Shown here piece after piece: positions 27,318 through 35,394 of a stretch of DNA of 64,000 nucleotides (position 1 is its first letter; every line of letters starts with the position of its first letter). The notes beneath the pieces were generated by a model, which was not told the origin of the DNA, made no database searches, and worked only from the letters and a program-made list of their open reading frames with translations. Source of the DNA: Ornithomonoglobus_A sp045612845. Its GTDB lineage: Bacteria > Bacillota > Clostridia > UBA1381. The DNA is taken from contig JAZKZV010000017.1 of the NCBI GenBank assembly GCA_045612845.1, forward strand, positions 248,001 through 312,000, read 5' to 3'. The position numbers and the translations under genes were made by a program.

Positions 27318-28937
27318 TTATATTTCGTCTTCTACATAATATCCCGTTGTGGAGTACATATTCATATCCCAAGAGAATACTCTGTACTTTGTCGCATTAG
27401 TATTTATTGTTGCATCACCATTGGCAACCTTTATATCAACAAGCTCATTATCTGCGTTGTACTGAGCTATGTATACTGTGGCATCGTCGTTATATTTTGA
27501 CTCTACCTCTATTTTGTTATTTCTTATTTGTGCACTTATCTTTGGCTTGTCATTGCTTGTATATGTCCTTATTGATAAATCACCCGAATAATACCATCTG
27601 TCAGTATACACAAAATTACTGCCCTGATTTCTTGTGTGTGATGTGTCTTGAGGCTCCCAAAAAACAACAGGTCCGTCGACAATTATTGAGTATTTGTCGC
27701 CAGCACTTATTTTTATTCCCTCAGGAAAATCCACTTTATGATATTGTGCCGTCATTTCAATAGTATCACGAAATACCAATGTACCGCTGTTTGGAGTATT
27801 AGAAGGATTTTTATATACAGATATTGTTGCCTCCTCCGGAGAGAGCGCCATAAAGCTTATAGCCTCAAGCACCTGATCAGAATCAGCGGTAAAAGTACTT
27901 CCATATACTTTTGGCAGGTCTGTGTAGTAATAATAATCGTATCCGCCCATATATCCATACGTGTTATCATAGTGCTTTCCCAAAAACGCTGTAACTGCGG
28001 TTATTGTTGACTGAACAGTTTCGTAGGATATATAAAAATACCCGTCATCACCATATTCCTCGCCCCAACTGTTACGCACTATCCATGCCCCGTCATCTGT
28101 TGGTTTATCCGATTGCGCAAAATTCTCTCTTGAATAATTATCATCCCAGCCAACAATAAGTGTTTGATGGTTTTGCGCGGTATTATTGGGGCAATGGTAT
28201 GCGGCAGTATTTTTGTTATAGTACGAAGCGTTATAATAAAATGCATTTAAAACCGAACCATAATTTATAATAGCTTGTTTTATTGCCATATGATTAAGCG
28301 GCGAAATGCGCTTCATCTCACTTAGTCCCGCTTCGCTTAAAAATCTCTTGCTTTCGTCTATTGGCTTTGCCTCTATACCAAGACTTGTGTTCTTTGTATA
28401 TTCATCATAAGGCGCAACACTTTCGGATACTGCGCCGCTGCCCTTTGTCATTGCGCTCATTGCACAAAACTCGTTACCGCCTCTTGAATATGCATCTACT
28501 CCGATACTCCAGGGTCCGTCATTATGTATGCTATCTCTTATATTAACTCCAAAGTATGCCATATGTGCTTCGGAAAAATCAAGTTCGTCGGGATTATAGC
28601 CCTGCTTTATCAAACTTGCCTCCATTGCACCAATCATAGCAAATGCCCAGCAACATCCCTCTTCCTTCTGATTTTTAACAGGCGTTAAGTTGGTGTTTCT
28701 GTAAGATGACGGAACTCTCGAATAAACTGCAATATCATCATATTCGGGTTCTGTTTCGTTACCGTTTTCGTCTATAAATTTATAGCCCCTGTATCCGTAC
28801 TCGGACACCTCATCATCAAATACAATCCTATTTGATGAATTCTCCAAGCCCTCTGACGAAATCACATTCTCGTATGCCATTACAGGAGTTGAAAACACAA
28901 TCATCAATGATAATATTAAAACCAAAGTTTTTTTCAT
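27318..28937 (-). CDS. Secreted papain-family (C1) cysteine protease with lectin-like domain
   Basis: A 539-residue exported peptidase. The signal peptide is MKKTLVLILSLMIVFSTPVM. The catalytic domain has the oxyanion Gln90 and nucleophile Cys96 (QKEEGCCWAF), the active-site His (NHQTLIVGWDDNYS) and Asn (IVRNSWGEEYGDDGYFYIS). After it comes a beta-sandwich matching the lectin-like domain often fused to bacterial C1 peptidases (from about GGYDYYYYTDLPKVYG). The closing 60 residues form a separate beta-domain. It probably cuts proteins or peptides at the cell surface. Its nearness to an ABC exporter raises the chance of a shared peptide-handling role, which is inference. Confidence 0.88.
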   Translation of the reverse strand: MKKTLVLILSLMIVFSTPVMAYENVISSEGLENSSNRIVFDDEVSEYGYRGYKFIDENGNETEPEYDDIAVYSRVPSSYRNTNLTPVKNQKEEGCCWAFAMIGAMEASLIKQGYNPDELDFSEAHMAYFGVNIRDSIHNDGPWSIGVDAYSRGGNEFCAMSAMTKGSGAVSESVAPYDEYTKNTSLGIEAKPIDESKRFLSEAGLSEMKRISPLNHMAIKQAIINYGSVLNAFYYNASYYNKNTAAYHCPNNTAQNHQTLIVGWDDNYSRENFAQSDKPTDDGAWIVRNSWGEEYGDDGYFYISYETVQSTITAVTAFLGKHYDNTYGYMGGYDYYYYTDLPKVYGSTFTADSDQVLEAISFMALSPEEATISVYKNPSNTPNSGTLVFRDTIEMTAQYHKVDFPEGIKISAGDKYSIIVDGPVVFWEPQDTSHTRNQGSNFVYTDRWYYSGDLSIRTYTSNDKPKISAQIRNNKIEVESKYNDDATVYIAQYNADNELVDIKVANGDATINTNATKYRVFSWDMNMYSTTGYYVEDEI

Positions 28938-28958
28938 AATTATTAAAACCTCACACTG

Positions 28959-29143
28959 AAAAATTGTTCAGATTGACGTTTTGGCACTTGGGGCGTAGAA
29001 AATTTTTCGTAGGTTGCGTACATTTGCGATTGCCGCATACACTAAATTAAATACAAAAAATTGTTCAGATTGCCGTTTTTGCACTTGGGTGCTGTATCGA
29101 GATACCGCCCCAAGGGCTAAAATGGCGAGATGGACAATTTTTT
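28959..29143. repeat. Palindromic intergenic element F with direct repeat
   Basis: A 35-base unit AAAAAATTGTTCAGATTGCC... occurs at 28959-28995 and 29055-29089 (direct repeats about 96 bp apart), and again inverted at 29109-29143, matching at 28 of 35 positions. The last pair forms a long hairpin with a GTATC-GA-GATAC loop. Between the direct copies, 29001-29040 closely resembles 7189-7229 of element A2. The inverted copy reaches the stop codon of the leftward aminotransferase gene. The element fills the gap between that gene and the protease gene. Confidence 0.8.
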
Positions 29144-30318
29144 CAAGCCCCGTGCCTTTTTACAAATCTTTCTATCTTTACAAGTGCTTCTTGTATTTTT
29201 TCTATTGAGTAGGCATATGAAACTCTTATAAAACCCTCGCCGCAATCACCAAAGGCATTACCCGGCACTACTGCGACCTTTTCTTCTTTTAACAGAGTTT
29301 CGCAAAATTCCTGAGATGACATTCCTGTTGACTTTATACAGGGGAACACATAAAATGCACCAAGCGGCTCGAAACACGAAAGTCCCATATTTCTGAATCC
29401 GTCAACTATTACTCTGCGTCGGTTATTATATTCATTAACCATTTTTTCCACATCTTCATCGCAACTCTTTAATGCCTCAATAGCTGCATACTGACTTGTT
29501 GTAGGCGATGACATTATTCCGTATTGATGAACTTTCGTCATAAGCTTTATAATACGCTCGGGGCCCATAGCATATCCAAGACGCCACCCTGTCATTGCAA
29601 ACGCTTTGGAAAATCCGTTTACAACAACTGTTCTTTCTTTCATTCCATCTATTGCAGAAAACGGCGTGTGCTTTTCCTCACCGTATCTTAGCTCTGCATA
29701 TATCTCGTCAGAAAGTACCAATATATTGGTATCTCTTAAAACCTCTGCAATAGCCTCCAAATCTTCTTTTGACATTACTCCCCCCGTAGGATTGTTGGGG
29801 AACGGAAGTATTAAAAGCTTTGTTTTATCTGTAATCTTTTCTTTTAGTTGCCGAGGAAGAAGCCTGAAGTTATCCTCCTCTTTTGTAACAATAGGAACAG
29901 GTACTCCGCCTGCCATAATTGTACAGGGCTTGTAGCATACAAAGCTTGGTTCAGGTATTAAAACCTCGTCGCCCGGGTTTACAACACAGCGTATCATGGC
30001 ATCTATAGCCTCCGAGCCGCCTACTGTTATAAGAACCTCATTGCCCGGGTCATAGCTTACATTGTATTTGCGTATCATGTAGTTGCAAATCTCACGTCTT
30101 AGTTCCATAAGACCTGCGTTTGCAGTATAGTAGGTCTGTCCCTTTTTGAGTGAATATATGCCCGCCTCACGAATTTGCCATGGTGTGTTAAAGTCCGGCT
30201 CACCTACTCCAAGCGATATTACATCCTGCATTTCTGCAGCAAGGTCAAAGAACTTTCTTATACCTGATGGCGGAAGTGCATCAACTGTTGTATTTACTAA
30301 TCTGTCTAAATCTATCAT
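29143..30318 (-). CDS. Class I/II pyridoxal-phosphate aminotransferase
   Basis: A 391-residue aminotransferase. It has LGVGEPDFNTP, the YTANAGLMELR segment, PNNPTGG, SDEIYAEL, the PLP-binding Lys238 (NGFSKAFAMTGWRLGY), and a late EGFIRVSYA motif. The family includes aspartate, aromatic and PatA-type enzymes, and I cannot set the substrate. Its start overlaps the stop of the Lrp-type gene by 4 bp (ATGA), so the two are translated together and the regulator probably senses an amino acid linked to this enzyme. Confidence 0.92.
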   Translation of the reverse strand: MIDLDRLVNTTVDALPPSGIRKFFDLAAEMQDVISLGVGEPDFNTPWQIREAGIYSLKKGQTYYTANAGLMELRREICNYMIRKYNVSYDPGNEVLITVGGSEAIDAMIRCVVNPGDEVLIPEPSFVCYKPCTIMAGGVPVPIVTKEEDNFRLLPRQLKEKITDKTKLLILPFPNNPTGGVMSKEDLEAIAEVLRDTNILVLSDEIYAELRYGEEKHTPFSAIDGMKERTVVVNGFSKAFAMTGWRLGYAMGPERIIKLMTKVHQYGIMSSPTTSQYAAIEALKSCDEDVEKMVNEYNNRRRVIVDGFRNMGLSCFEPLGAFYVFPCIKSTGMSSQEFCETLLKEEKVAVVPGNAFGDCGEGFIRVSYAYSIEKIQEALVKIERFVKRHGA

Positions 30319-30794
30319 AAAACGATTTGTCGGGTATCGTGTTCATAATCTTCAAACACAATTCCCTCCTCCTTATACTTCTTTAATACAAAATGTGTTG
30401 CAGTAGAAAGAACCTCGTCCATTGGCGCAAGCTTTTGCGCAACAAACATTGCTACTTCCTGCATTGTGTTACCCTCCAGTGTAATTGCCAAATCGTATGC
30501 ACCACTCATAAGGTATAACGATTTAACCTGAGGATAGTTGTATATCTTATCTGCAATCATATCAAAGCCGCCACCCTTTTGGGGTGTTACCTTTAACTCT
30601 ATAAGAGCATTAACAACCTCGCGGTCAGTTTTATCCCAGTTTATAAGTGTTTTGTAGCCGGCAATTACGTTATCCTTTTCAAGCTGTGCTATTTTATCTG
30701 CAACCTCTTCTTCGCTTATGCCAAGAATACGCGCAAACTTGGCTCGTGATACAATGTTCTTTTCCTTTTCTAAAAGTGTTAAAAGCTCGTTCAT
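30315..30794 (-). CDS. Lrp/AsnC-family transcriptional regulator
   Basis: A 159-residue regulator. The N-terminal winged helix-turn-helix (LLTLLEKEKNIVSRAKFARI, then GISEEEVADKIAQLEKDNVI) is followed by a RAM ligand-binding domain (NALIELKVTP...LYLMSGAYDLAITLEG). Such proteins sense amino acids and often control adjacent amino-acid genes. The ATG at 30794 was chosen because AGAAGG lies 12 bases upstream; an in-frame GTG at 30806 is too close to that site. It overlaps the aminotransferase gene by 4 bp. The 30795-31006 stretch upstream is AT-rich, with no clear consensus promoter that I could settle on. Confidence 0.9.
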   Translation of the reverse strand: MNELLTLLEKEKNIVSRAKFARILGISEEEVADKIAQLEKDNVIAGYKTLINWDKTDREVVNALIELKVTPQKGGGFDMIADKIYNYPQVKSLYLMSGAYDLAITLEGNTMQEVAMFVAQKLAPMDEVLSTATHFVLKKYKEEGIVFEDYEHDTRQIVL

Positions 30795-31006
30795 GGTTAA
30801 TCTCACCCTTCTTTTTGTATATAGTTTTTACTTAAAATCAATATCGGATTTCGCCTGACAAGGCACAAAAATAGTCATTATATCCTATCTTATATATTAT
30901 ACAATAAATCCGGAAAAATTTCTACTGTTTTTACAAAAAAAAATTATACAAATTTAATAAAATATTTTATCTATTTTTGTCAACATAAGGCTGTTGCATT
31001 TAGCAC

Positions 31007-31041
31007 AAAAAAGCTGTTGCATTTGGTGCAACAGCTTTTTT
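31007..31041 (-). terminator. Intrinsic terminator of nhaC
   Basis: A perfect 15-bp stem AAAAAAGCTGTTGCA/TGCAACAGCTTTTTT with loop TTTGG, directly after nhaC on the minus strand. A second copy of CTGTTGCATTT stands at 30991-31001, so the left arm is duplicated. Confidence 0.9.
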
Positions 31042-31061
31042 AACATCAAGAATTTATTTAA

Positions 31062-32672
31062 TTACTTATTTGTTACTTTTTTTATAACGGTCAATGTTAC
31101 AAAAAGTATTATGATTCCTGCCGGAAGTAATACAACTGCACTTTGTACAAAAGCCGCAAGGATGTATGTAACAAACGAAACAAGCGCAACAGTTATTGCA
31201 TATGGTAACTGTGTTGATACATGGTTTATGTGGTTAGAACGGCTACCTGCCGACGACATAATAGTTGTATCAGAAATAGGTGAGCAGTGGTCTCCGCAAA
31301 CTGCACCTGCAAGACATGCAGATACACCAATTATCAAAAGCTCGCTCGTCGGGTCAAAGATGGCTGTAACAATCGGGATAAGTATACCGAATGTTCCCCA
31401 CGAAGTACCTGTTGAGAATGCAAGCACACAAGCAACAAGGAATATAATTGCAGGCAAGAAATTTGCAAGACCTGCAGCTGCTGAGTTCATAACACCCTCA
31501 ACAAACTCTGCCGCTCCCAAAAGACCTGTCATATTCTTTAGTGCTGTTGCAAATGTCAAAATCAGTATCGCAGGTACCATTGCTATAAAGCCCTTTGGTA
31601 TACATTCCATTGCTTCCTTGAATGTAACAACTCTGCGTGCTATAAGATATATAATTGTGAAAATCAATGCAAGGATAGCACCCCATGGAAGTCCCACAGT
31701 AGCATCTGTGTTACCAAATGCATCTATAAAGGTTTCTCCGCCAAAGAATCCGCCCACATATATAAGACCGATTACAGATAGTGCAACCAATACAATAACA
31801 GGTAAAATAAGGTCAATTACGCGTCCTTTTGGATTTGCCTCAACATCGTCTGCCTTTTGAGCATCATCTTTGCCGCTTGTGAATAAATCGCCATTATTCA
31901 TTGCATTGAATTCGTGCAGCTTCATTGGTCCGAAGTCAAACTTCATAAGTGTAATCATTATTATAAATGCAAGCATTAAAAGTGAGTAGAAATTGTAAGG
32001 AATTGCACGTACAAAAAGCTCAATACCCGAATAGCCTGTACCCTTTGTAAACTCAGAAACTGCAGCCGCCCATGAAGAAACAGGTGCAATCATACAAATA
32101 GGTGCAGCTGTTGCATCAATAATGAATGCAAGCTTCGCTCTCGAAATCTTGTGTCTGTCAGTAACAGGAAGCATAACACTACCTACTGTAAGACAGTTAA
32201 AGTAGTCATCAATAAATATCAAAATCCCCAATATAAATGTTGCAAAAGTCGCACCAACACGCGATTTTATGTGTGTTTGTGCCCAACGACCGAATGCCGC
32301 ACTTCCGCCCGCCTTGTTTATAAGTGCAACTATAGCACCAAGAATAACAAGGAAAATGAATATACCTGCTGTACCCGATACAGCCGAGATAATACCCTCG
32401 TTAAGAAGATTGTCAAGCGCTATAACAGGGTGCATGTTAGCGGAAAGAAGTCCGCCAAGTACAATACCTATAAACAAAGAAGAGTAAACCTCTTTAGTTA
32501 TAAGTGCAAGTACAATCGCAACCAATGGCGGAACAAGCGCCCAGAAAGTTGCATAGAATGTTGTTGCTTCACCCGCACCATCACCGGTTGCAAACGCAAT
32601 CATTGAAGATGCAAAAACCGCTACCATCATAAGCAAAAAAGCAACAAATGTTTTTTTGTTTAAAAGTTTCAT
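31062..32672 (-). CDS. nhaC: Na+/H+ antiporter of the NhaC family
   Basis: A 536-residue integral membrane protein with about 12 hydrophobic segments. It has the NhaC-type motifs GSAAFGRWAQTHIKSRVGATF, IFIDDYFNCLTVGSVMLPV, ICMIAPVSSWAAAV, STGTSWGTFGILIPIV and GDHCSPISDTTIMSSAGS. It exchanges sodium for protons to keep pH and sodium balance. AGGAGG precedes the ATG. The promoter region contains a perfect inverted repeat at 32728-32742. The exact subtype (some family members move organic acids or amines with sodium) is not certain. Confidence 0.9.
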   Translation of the reverse strand: MKLLNKKTFVAFLLMMVAVFASSMIAFATGDGAGEATTFYATFWALVPPLVAIVLALITKEVYSSLFIGIVLGGLLSANMHPVIALDNLLNEGIISAVSGTAGIFIFLVILGAIVALINKAGGSAAFGRWAQTHIKSRVGATFATFILGILIFIDDYFNCLTVGSVMLPVTDRHKISRAKLAFIIDATAAPICMIAPVSSWAAAVSEFTKGTGYSGIELFVRAIPYNFYSLLMLAFIIMITLMKFDFGPMKLHEFNAMNNGDLFTSGKDDAQKADDVEANPKGRVIDLILPVIVLVALSVIGLIYVGGFFGGETFIDAFGNTDATVGLPWGAILALIFTIIYLIARRVVTFKEAMECIPKGFIAMVPAILILTFATALKNMTGLLGAAEFVEGVMNSAAAGLANFLPAIIFLVACVLAFSTGTSWGTFGILIPIVTAIFDPTSELLIIGVSACLAGAVCGDHCSPISDTTIMSSAGSRSNHINHVSTQLPYAITVALVSFVTYILAAFVQSAVVLLPAGIIILFVTLTVIKKVTNK

Positions 32673-32727
32673 TTTCTAAACCTCCTGTGTATTTTTGCGT
32701 TTTATCCTTAGATTTTAACTGCAAATA

Positions 32728-32742
32728 TTAACATAATGTTAA
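32728..32742. promoter_or_regulatory. Inverted repeat in the nhaC promoter region
   Basis: TTAACAT-A-ATGTTAA, a perfect 7-bp inverted repeat around one base, sits where a leftward promoter with TTGACA boxes (two overlapping options near 32750-32765) would place its -10. It could be an operator. This is inference from symmetry and position. Confidence 0.4.
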
Positions 32743-32780
32743 CACACATGTCAATATATGTCAAGAAAAATCGACAACAC

Positions 32781-33722
32781 TTAAAGCTTTTGTTGTTGTT
32801 TTGTCATATTTGCATTTTTTTCGGGGACTGGAATCTGGACAAGTATAATCGCTATAAACATCAGTACACAACCGAAAATTTCGCGAATTGTCATTGCTCC
32901 TCCCGTAAGCTTAAAGCCCAAAGCAACTAAAAGCACCGTGGAAAGTGTTGCAAAAACAGACTCTAAACTCATAATAATTGAGGCTGAGGTGGGGTCAGTA
33001 TATTTTTGGCCTACAATTTGCAGCGTGTATGCCACACCGCACGACATTGCCCCCGAATACCCTATTGCTGCCCAACAGTTTAATATAGGCTTTATCTCGG
33101 GGTCTTCAAAAATAAACATCATTACAACATTTATTACTCCGCTTACGAAAAACTGCAGACACGAAAGCTTTATTCCGTCAACACGCGGCGAAAAGTAATC
33201 AATAACAAGGATATGACCTGCAAAGAGAAATGCACACATAAATATTAAAACATCACCTTTGTTAATTGATATATCGGAATTTATGCACATCAGGTAAAGT
33301 CCAAAAACCGCAACTATAACTGAAAATAAAATTATAAATGACGGGCGTTTACCCCTGAAAATATTTATAATAGGTACAATTATCATATACATCGCTGTTA
33401 TAAATCCCGCTTTTCCGGGGCTTGTGTATACCATTCCCTGTGTCTGCAATGTGGTTGCAAAACATAAAATGCAACCGCATATAATTCCGCCTATGATAAC
33501 CTTTTTATCAAATTTTTGTACACTTGTTCCCTTTTTCTTTTTTGCCAAGTCCAAAAACGCAATAACCGGTAAAAGTACAACACCGCCAAGCAGACAGCGT
33601 ATTCCGTTAAATGCCATTGGCGGTACGCTCTCCACACCCTTGCTCTGTGATATAAATGATGTGCCCCATATTATTGAAGTAAGGAGCAAGATTAAATTTC
33701 CTTTTAGTCTTTGATTTTTCAT
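32781..33722 (-). CDS. DMT-superfamily (EamA) transporter
   Basis: A 313-residue protein with ten predicted membrane helices in two EamA repeats (LILLLTSIIWGTSFISQSKG opens the first; the second contains GVAYTLQIVGQKYTDPTSAS and SLESVFATLSTVLLVALG). It is probably an exporter or importer of amino acids or other metabolites; the substrate cannot be told. The ATG at 33722 has AAGGAAG upstream, and an upstream extension of the frame has no such site. A possible TTGATT-17-TAAACT promoter lies just upstream. Confidence 0.88.
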   Translation of the reverse strand: MKNQRLKGNLILLLTSIIWGTSFISQSKGVESVPPMAFNGIRCLLGGVVLLPVIAFLDLAKKKKGTSVQKFDKKVIIGGIICGCILCFATTLQTQGMVYTSPGKAGFITAMYMIIVPIINIFRGKRPSFIILFSVIVAVFGLYLMCINSDISINKGDVLIFMCAFLFAGHILVIDYFSPRVDGIKLSCLQFFVSGVINVVMMFIFEDPEIKPILNCWAAIGYSGAMSCGVAYTLQIVGQKYTDPTSASIIMSLESVFATLSTVLLVALGFKLTGGAMTIREIFGCVLMFIAIILVQIPVPEKNANMTKQQQKL

Positions 33723-33839
33723 AACAACTTCCTTAATTAAATTTATGTTTACTACTATGCCGTCTTTCAGTTTACTATGCAGAGTATAAAAAATCAATAC
33801 ACAAAACCAACAAAAATATTTTCTTTTTCGACAAAATAA

Positions 33840-33868
33840 TTGCAAATATAGTTATTTTGTGTTATACT
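33840..33868 (+). promoter_or_regulatory. Sigma-A promoter of the psiE-like operon
   Basis: TTGCAA (33840-33845) and TATACT (33863-33868) with a 17-bp spacer. The start of transcription would be near 33875, giving a leader of about 165 bases. Confidence 0.65.
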
Positions 33869-33874
33869 TATATA

Positions 33875-33945
33875 GGCTGACACTGTCCTTATTATCTGAA
33901 GATAGTACCAGCATTGTAGATACTGTCGTCCCCGACAGTACGTAA
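33875..33945 (+). ncRNA. Structured 5' leader of unknown class upstream of the psiE-like gene
   Basis: The leader holds a hairpin ATTATC-TGAA-GATAGT (33891-33906) and a perfect 8-bp hairpin TACTGTCG-TCCC-CGACAGTA (33921-33940). A second ACTGTC at 33882-33887 is also complementary to the GACAGT strand, so two structures exclude each other. I matched it to no riboswitch class I know. No terminator follows, so any control would be on translation or stability. The rest of the gap to 34041 is AT-rich, ending in an AAAGGAG site. Confidence 0.4.
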
Positions 33946-34041
33946 AACACATTGATTTTACAAAAGTAAAATATTTTATTACTCAAGGCAAGTATATAAG
34001 AGTAAATATAGCGTTTAATAAAAAATAAAGGAGTAAATATT

Positions 34042-34470
34042 ATGAGAAAAAAACTTCAAGACAAAATGTTTGAGTTAAGCTATCTTATCGAACTTTTCAT
34101 ATCACTTATTGTGAGTGTTGCGGTAATAATCCTGGCTGTGTATATAGTGATGGATATGTTTAATTCTTCCTTTATTGAAAAAGGAATTGATTCCCTCGTC
34201 GTAATTTTAGATAAGGCAATTACACTTGCTATTGGTGCCGAGCTTATAAAAATGCTTTGCAAGCACACCCCCGAAACAATTATAGAGGTTTTAGCATTTG
34301 CTCTTGCCCGTCAGTTGATAGTAGGACATACTGCACCCTGGGAAAATTTGATTACAATTGCAGCTATTGCAATACTTTTTGCAATCAGAAGATTTTTGCT
34401 TAATCGTCATGATATGGTAGAAACCCCCGATGGTCTTGTAGAGATTGATGATAAAGAAGTTGAGGAATAG
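34042..34470 (+). CDS. PsiE-like (phosphate-starvation-inducible E family) membrane protein
   Basis: A 142-residue protein with four predicted membrane helices. IELFISLIVSVAVIILAVYIV is the first, and GAELIKMLCKHTPETIIEVL and FALARQLIVGH are the conserved middle part of the PsiE family. Family members are induced by phosphate starvation in enteric bacteria, but their activity is not known. AAAGGAG precedes the ATG. It lies 48 bp ahead of the E2-like gene and is the first gene after a structured leader, so it probably heads the operon. Confidence 0.78.
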   Translation: MRKKLQDKMFELSYLIELFISLIVSVAVIILAVYIVMDMFNSSFIEKGIDSLVVILDKAITLAIGAELIKMLCKHTPETIIEVLAFALARQLIVGHTAPWENLITIAAIAILFAIRRFLLNRHDMVETPDGLVEIDDKEVEE

Positions 34471-34518
34471 TTTTTCTGACCTGACACGAGTATATTTGTA
34501 ATTCAAGGAGGAAATATC

Positions 34519-35394
34519 GTGAAAAATAAGAGAAAATTCGGCGACAGACGCGACGGTAAACTACTAAGAAATATAGATGCAATGCATTTTCTTATGCCGC
34601 TTATATATCCAAACAGATGCGATAACGAGGCGTTTATTTCGGAGAGAATAGACCTTACAAACATCAATAAATACCTCGAGAAAAAGAATAAGGATAATCC
34701 CGAATATAAATACAATTTATTTCAGGTGCTTGTATCGGCGGTATTAAAAACCATTACATTGCGCCCCAAAATGAATATATTTATTGCTAATAAGAATATG
34801 TATCAGCGAAACGAAGTCAGTGCATCGTTTGTTATAAAAAAGGTGTTTGAGGATAATTCCGAGGAGGGTATGGCATTTATACGTTCCAAGGAGCACTTTA
34901 CAATAAATGATGTACATAACGAAATATACAGACAGGTAAACCGTTGCCGAAAAGAAACAAAGCAGGATAGCACAGTAGAGGCAATGGAGCTTCTTAATAA
35001 AATTCCGAGATTTATTTCAAAAACAGCAGTAAGTTTTATATGTTTTTTGGATAAAATAGGTAAAGTACCAAAATCACTTGTTTCAACAGACCCCTATTAT
35101 TCGTCCGTTATAATTTCAAATCTTGGCTCGATAAAGCTTAAGAGTGGTTACCATCATCTTACAAACTGGGGTACAACCTCTGTGTTTATGGTAATAGGCG
35201 AGAAAAAAATAAGACCGTTTTTTGATGAAGACGGAAAGGCAACAATGCGCGACAGTGTCGATATAGGTCTTACGGTAGACGAAAGAATTGCCGACGGATA
35301 CTATTTTTCCAAAACAATTAAATTACTTAAGAAAATATTAGAAAACCCCGAATTACTTGAAAAGCCATTCGGTGAAGAGGTGAATTATGAGTAA
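34519..35394 (+). CDS. E2-fold (CAT-like) acyltransferase-related protein lacking the catalytic His
   Basis: A 291-residue protein with the trimeric chloramphenicol-acetyltransferase fold used by the catalytic domain of 2-oxoacid dehydrogenase E2 (FQVLVSAVLKTITLRPKMNI, YQRNEVSASFVIKK, SVIISNLGSIKL...WGTTSVFMVIG). It has no lipoyl or subunit-binding domain and no E1/E3 genes nearby. The E2 motif DHRxxDG reads DERIADG here: Glu255 stands where the catalytic His should be, while Asp259-Gly260 remain. From memory, relatives beside AMP-ligases share this change, so it is probably a separate subfamily. It overlaps the ligase gene by 8 bp. AAGGAGG precedes the GTG-style start region (start at 34519). 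The reaction is unknown. Confidence 0.85.
   Translation: MKNKRKFGDRRDGKLLRNIDAMHFLMPLIYPNRCDNEAFISERIDLTNINKYLEKKNKDNPEYKYNLFQVLVSAVLKTITLRPKMNIFIANKNMYQRNEVSASFVIKKVFEDNSEEGMAFIRSKEHFTINDVHNEIYRQVNRCRKETKQDSTVEAMELLNKIPRFISKTAVSFICFLDKIGKVPKSLVSTDPYYSSVIISNLGSIKLKSGYHHLTNWGTTSVFMVIGEKKIRPFFDEDGKATMRDSVDIGLTVDERIADGYYFSKTIKLLKKILENPELLEKPFGEEVNYE

Noticed and set aside
28938..29142. Insertion sequence remnant before the protease gene
   Set aside because: There is no transposase fragment and no terminal inverted repeat with target-site duplication that I could define; only palindromic repeat units are seen.
30994..31860. A 288-codon open frame antisense to nhaC
   Set aside because: It covers the nhaC terminator and the C-terminal membrane helices on the other strand; no domain was seen.
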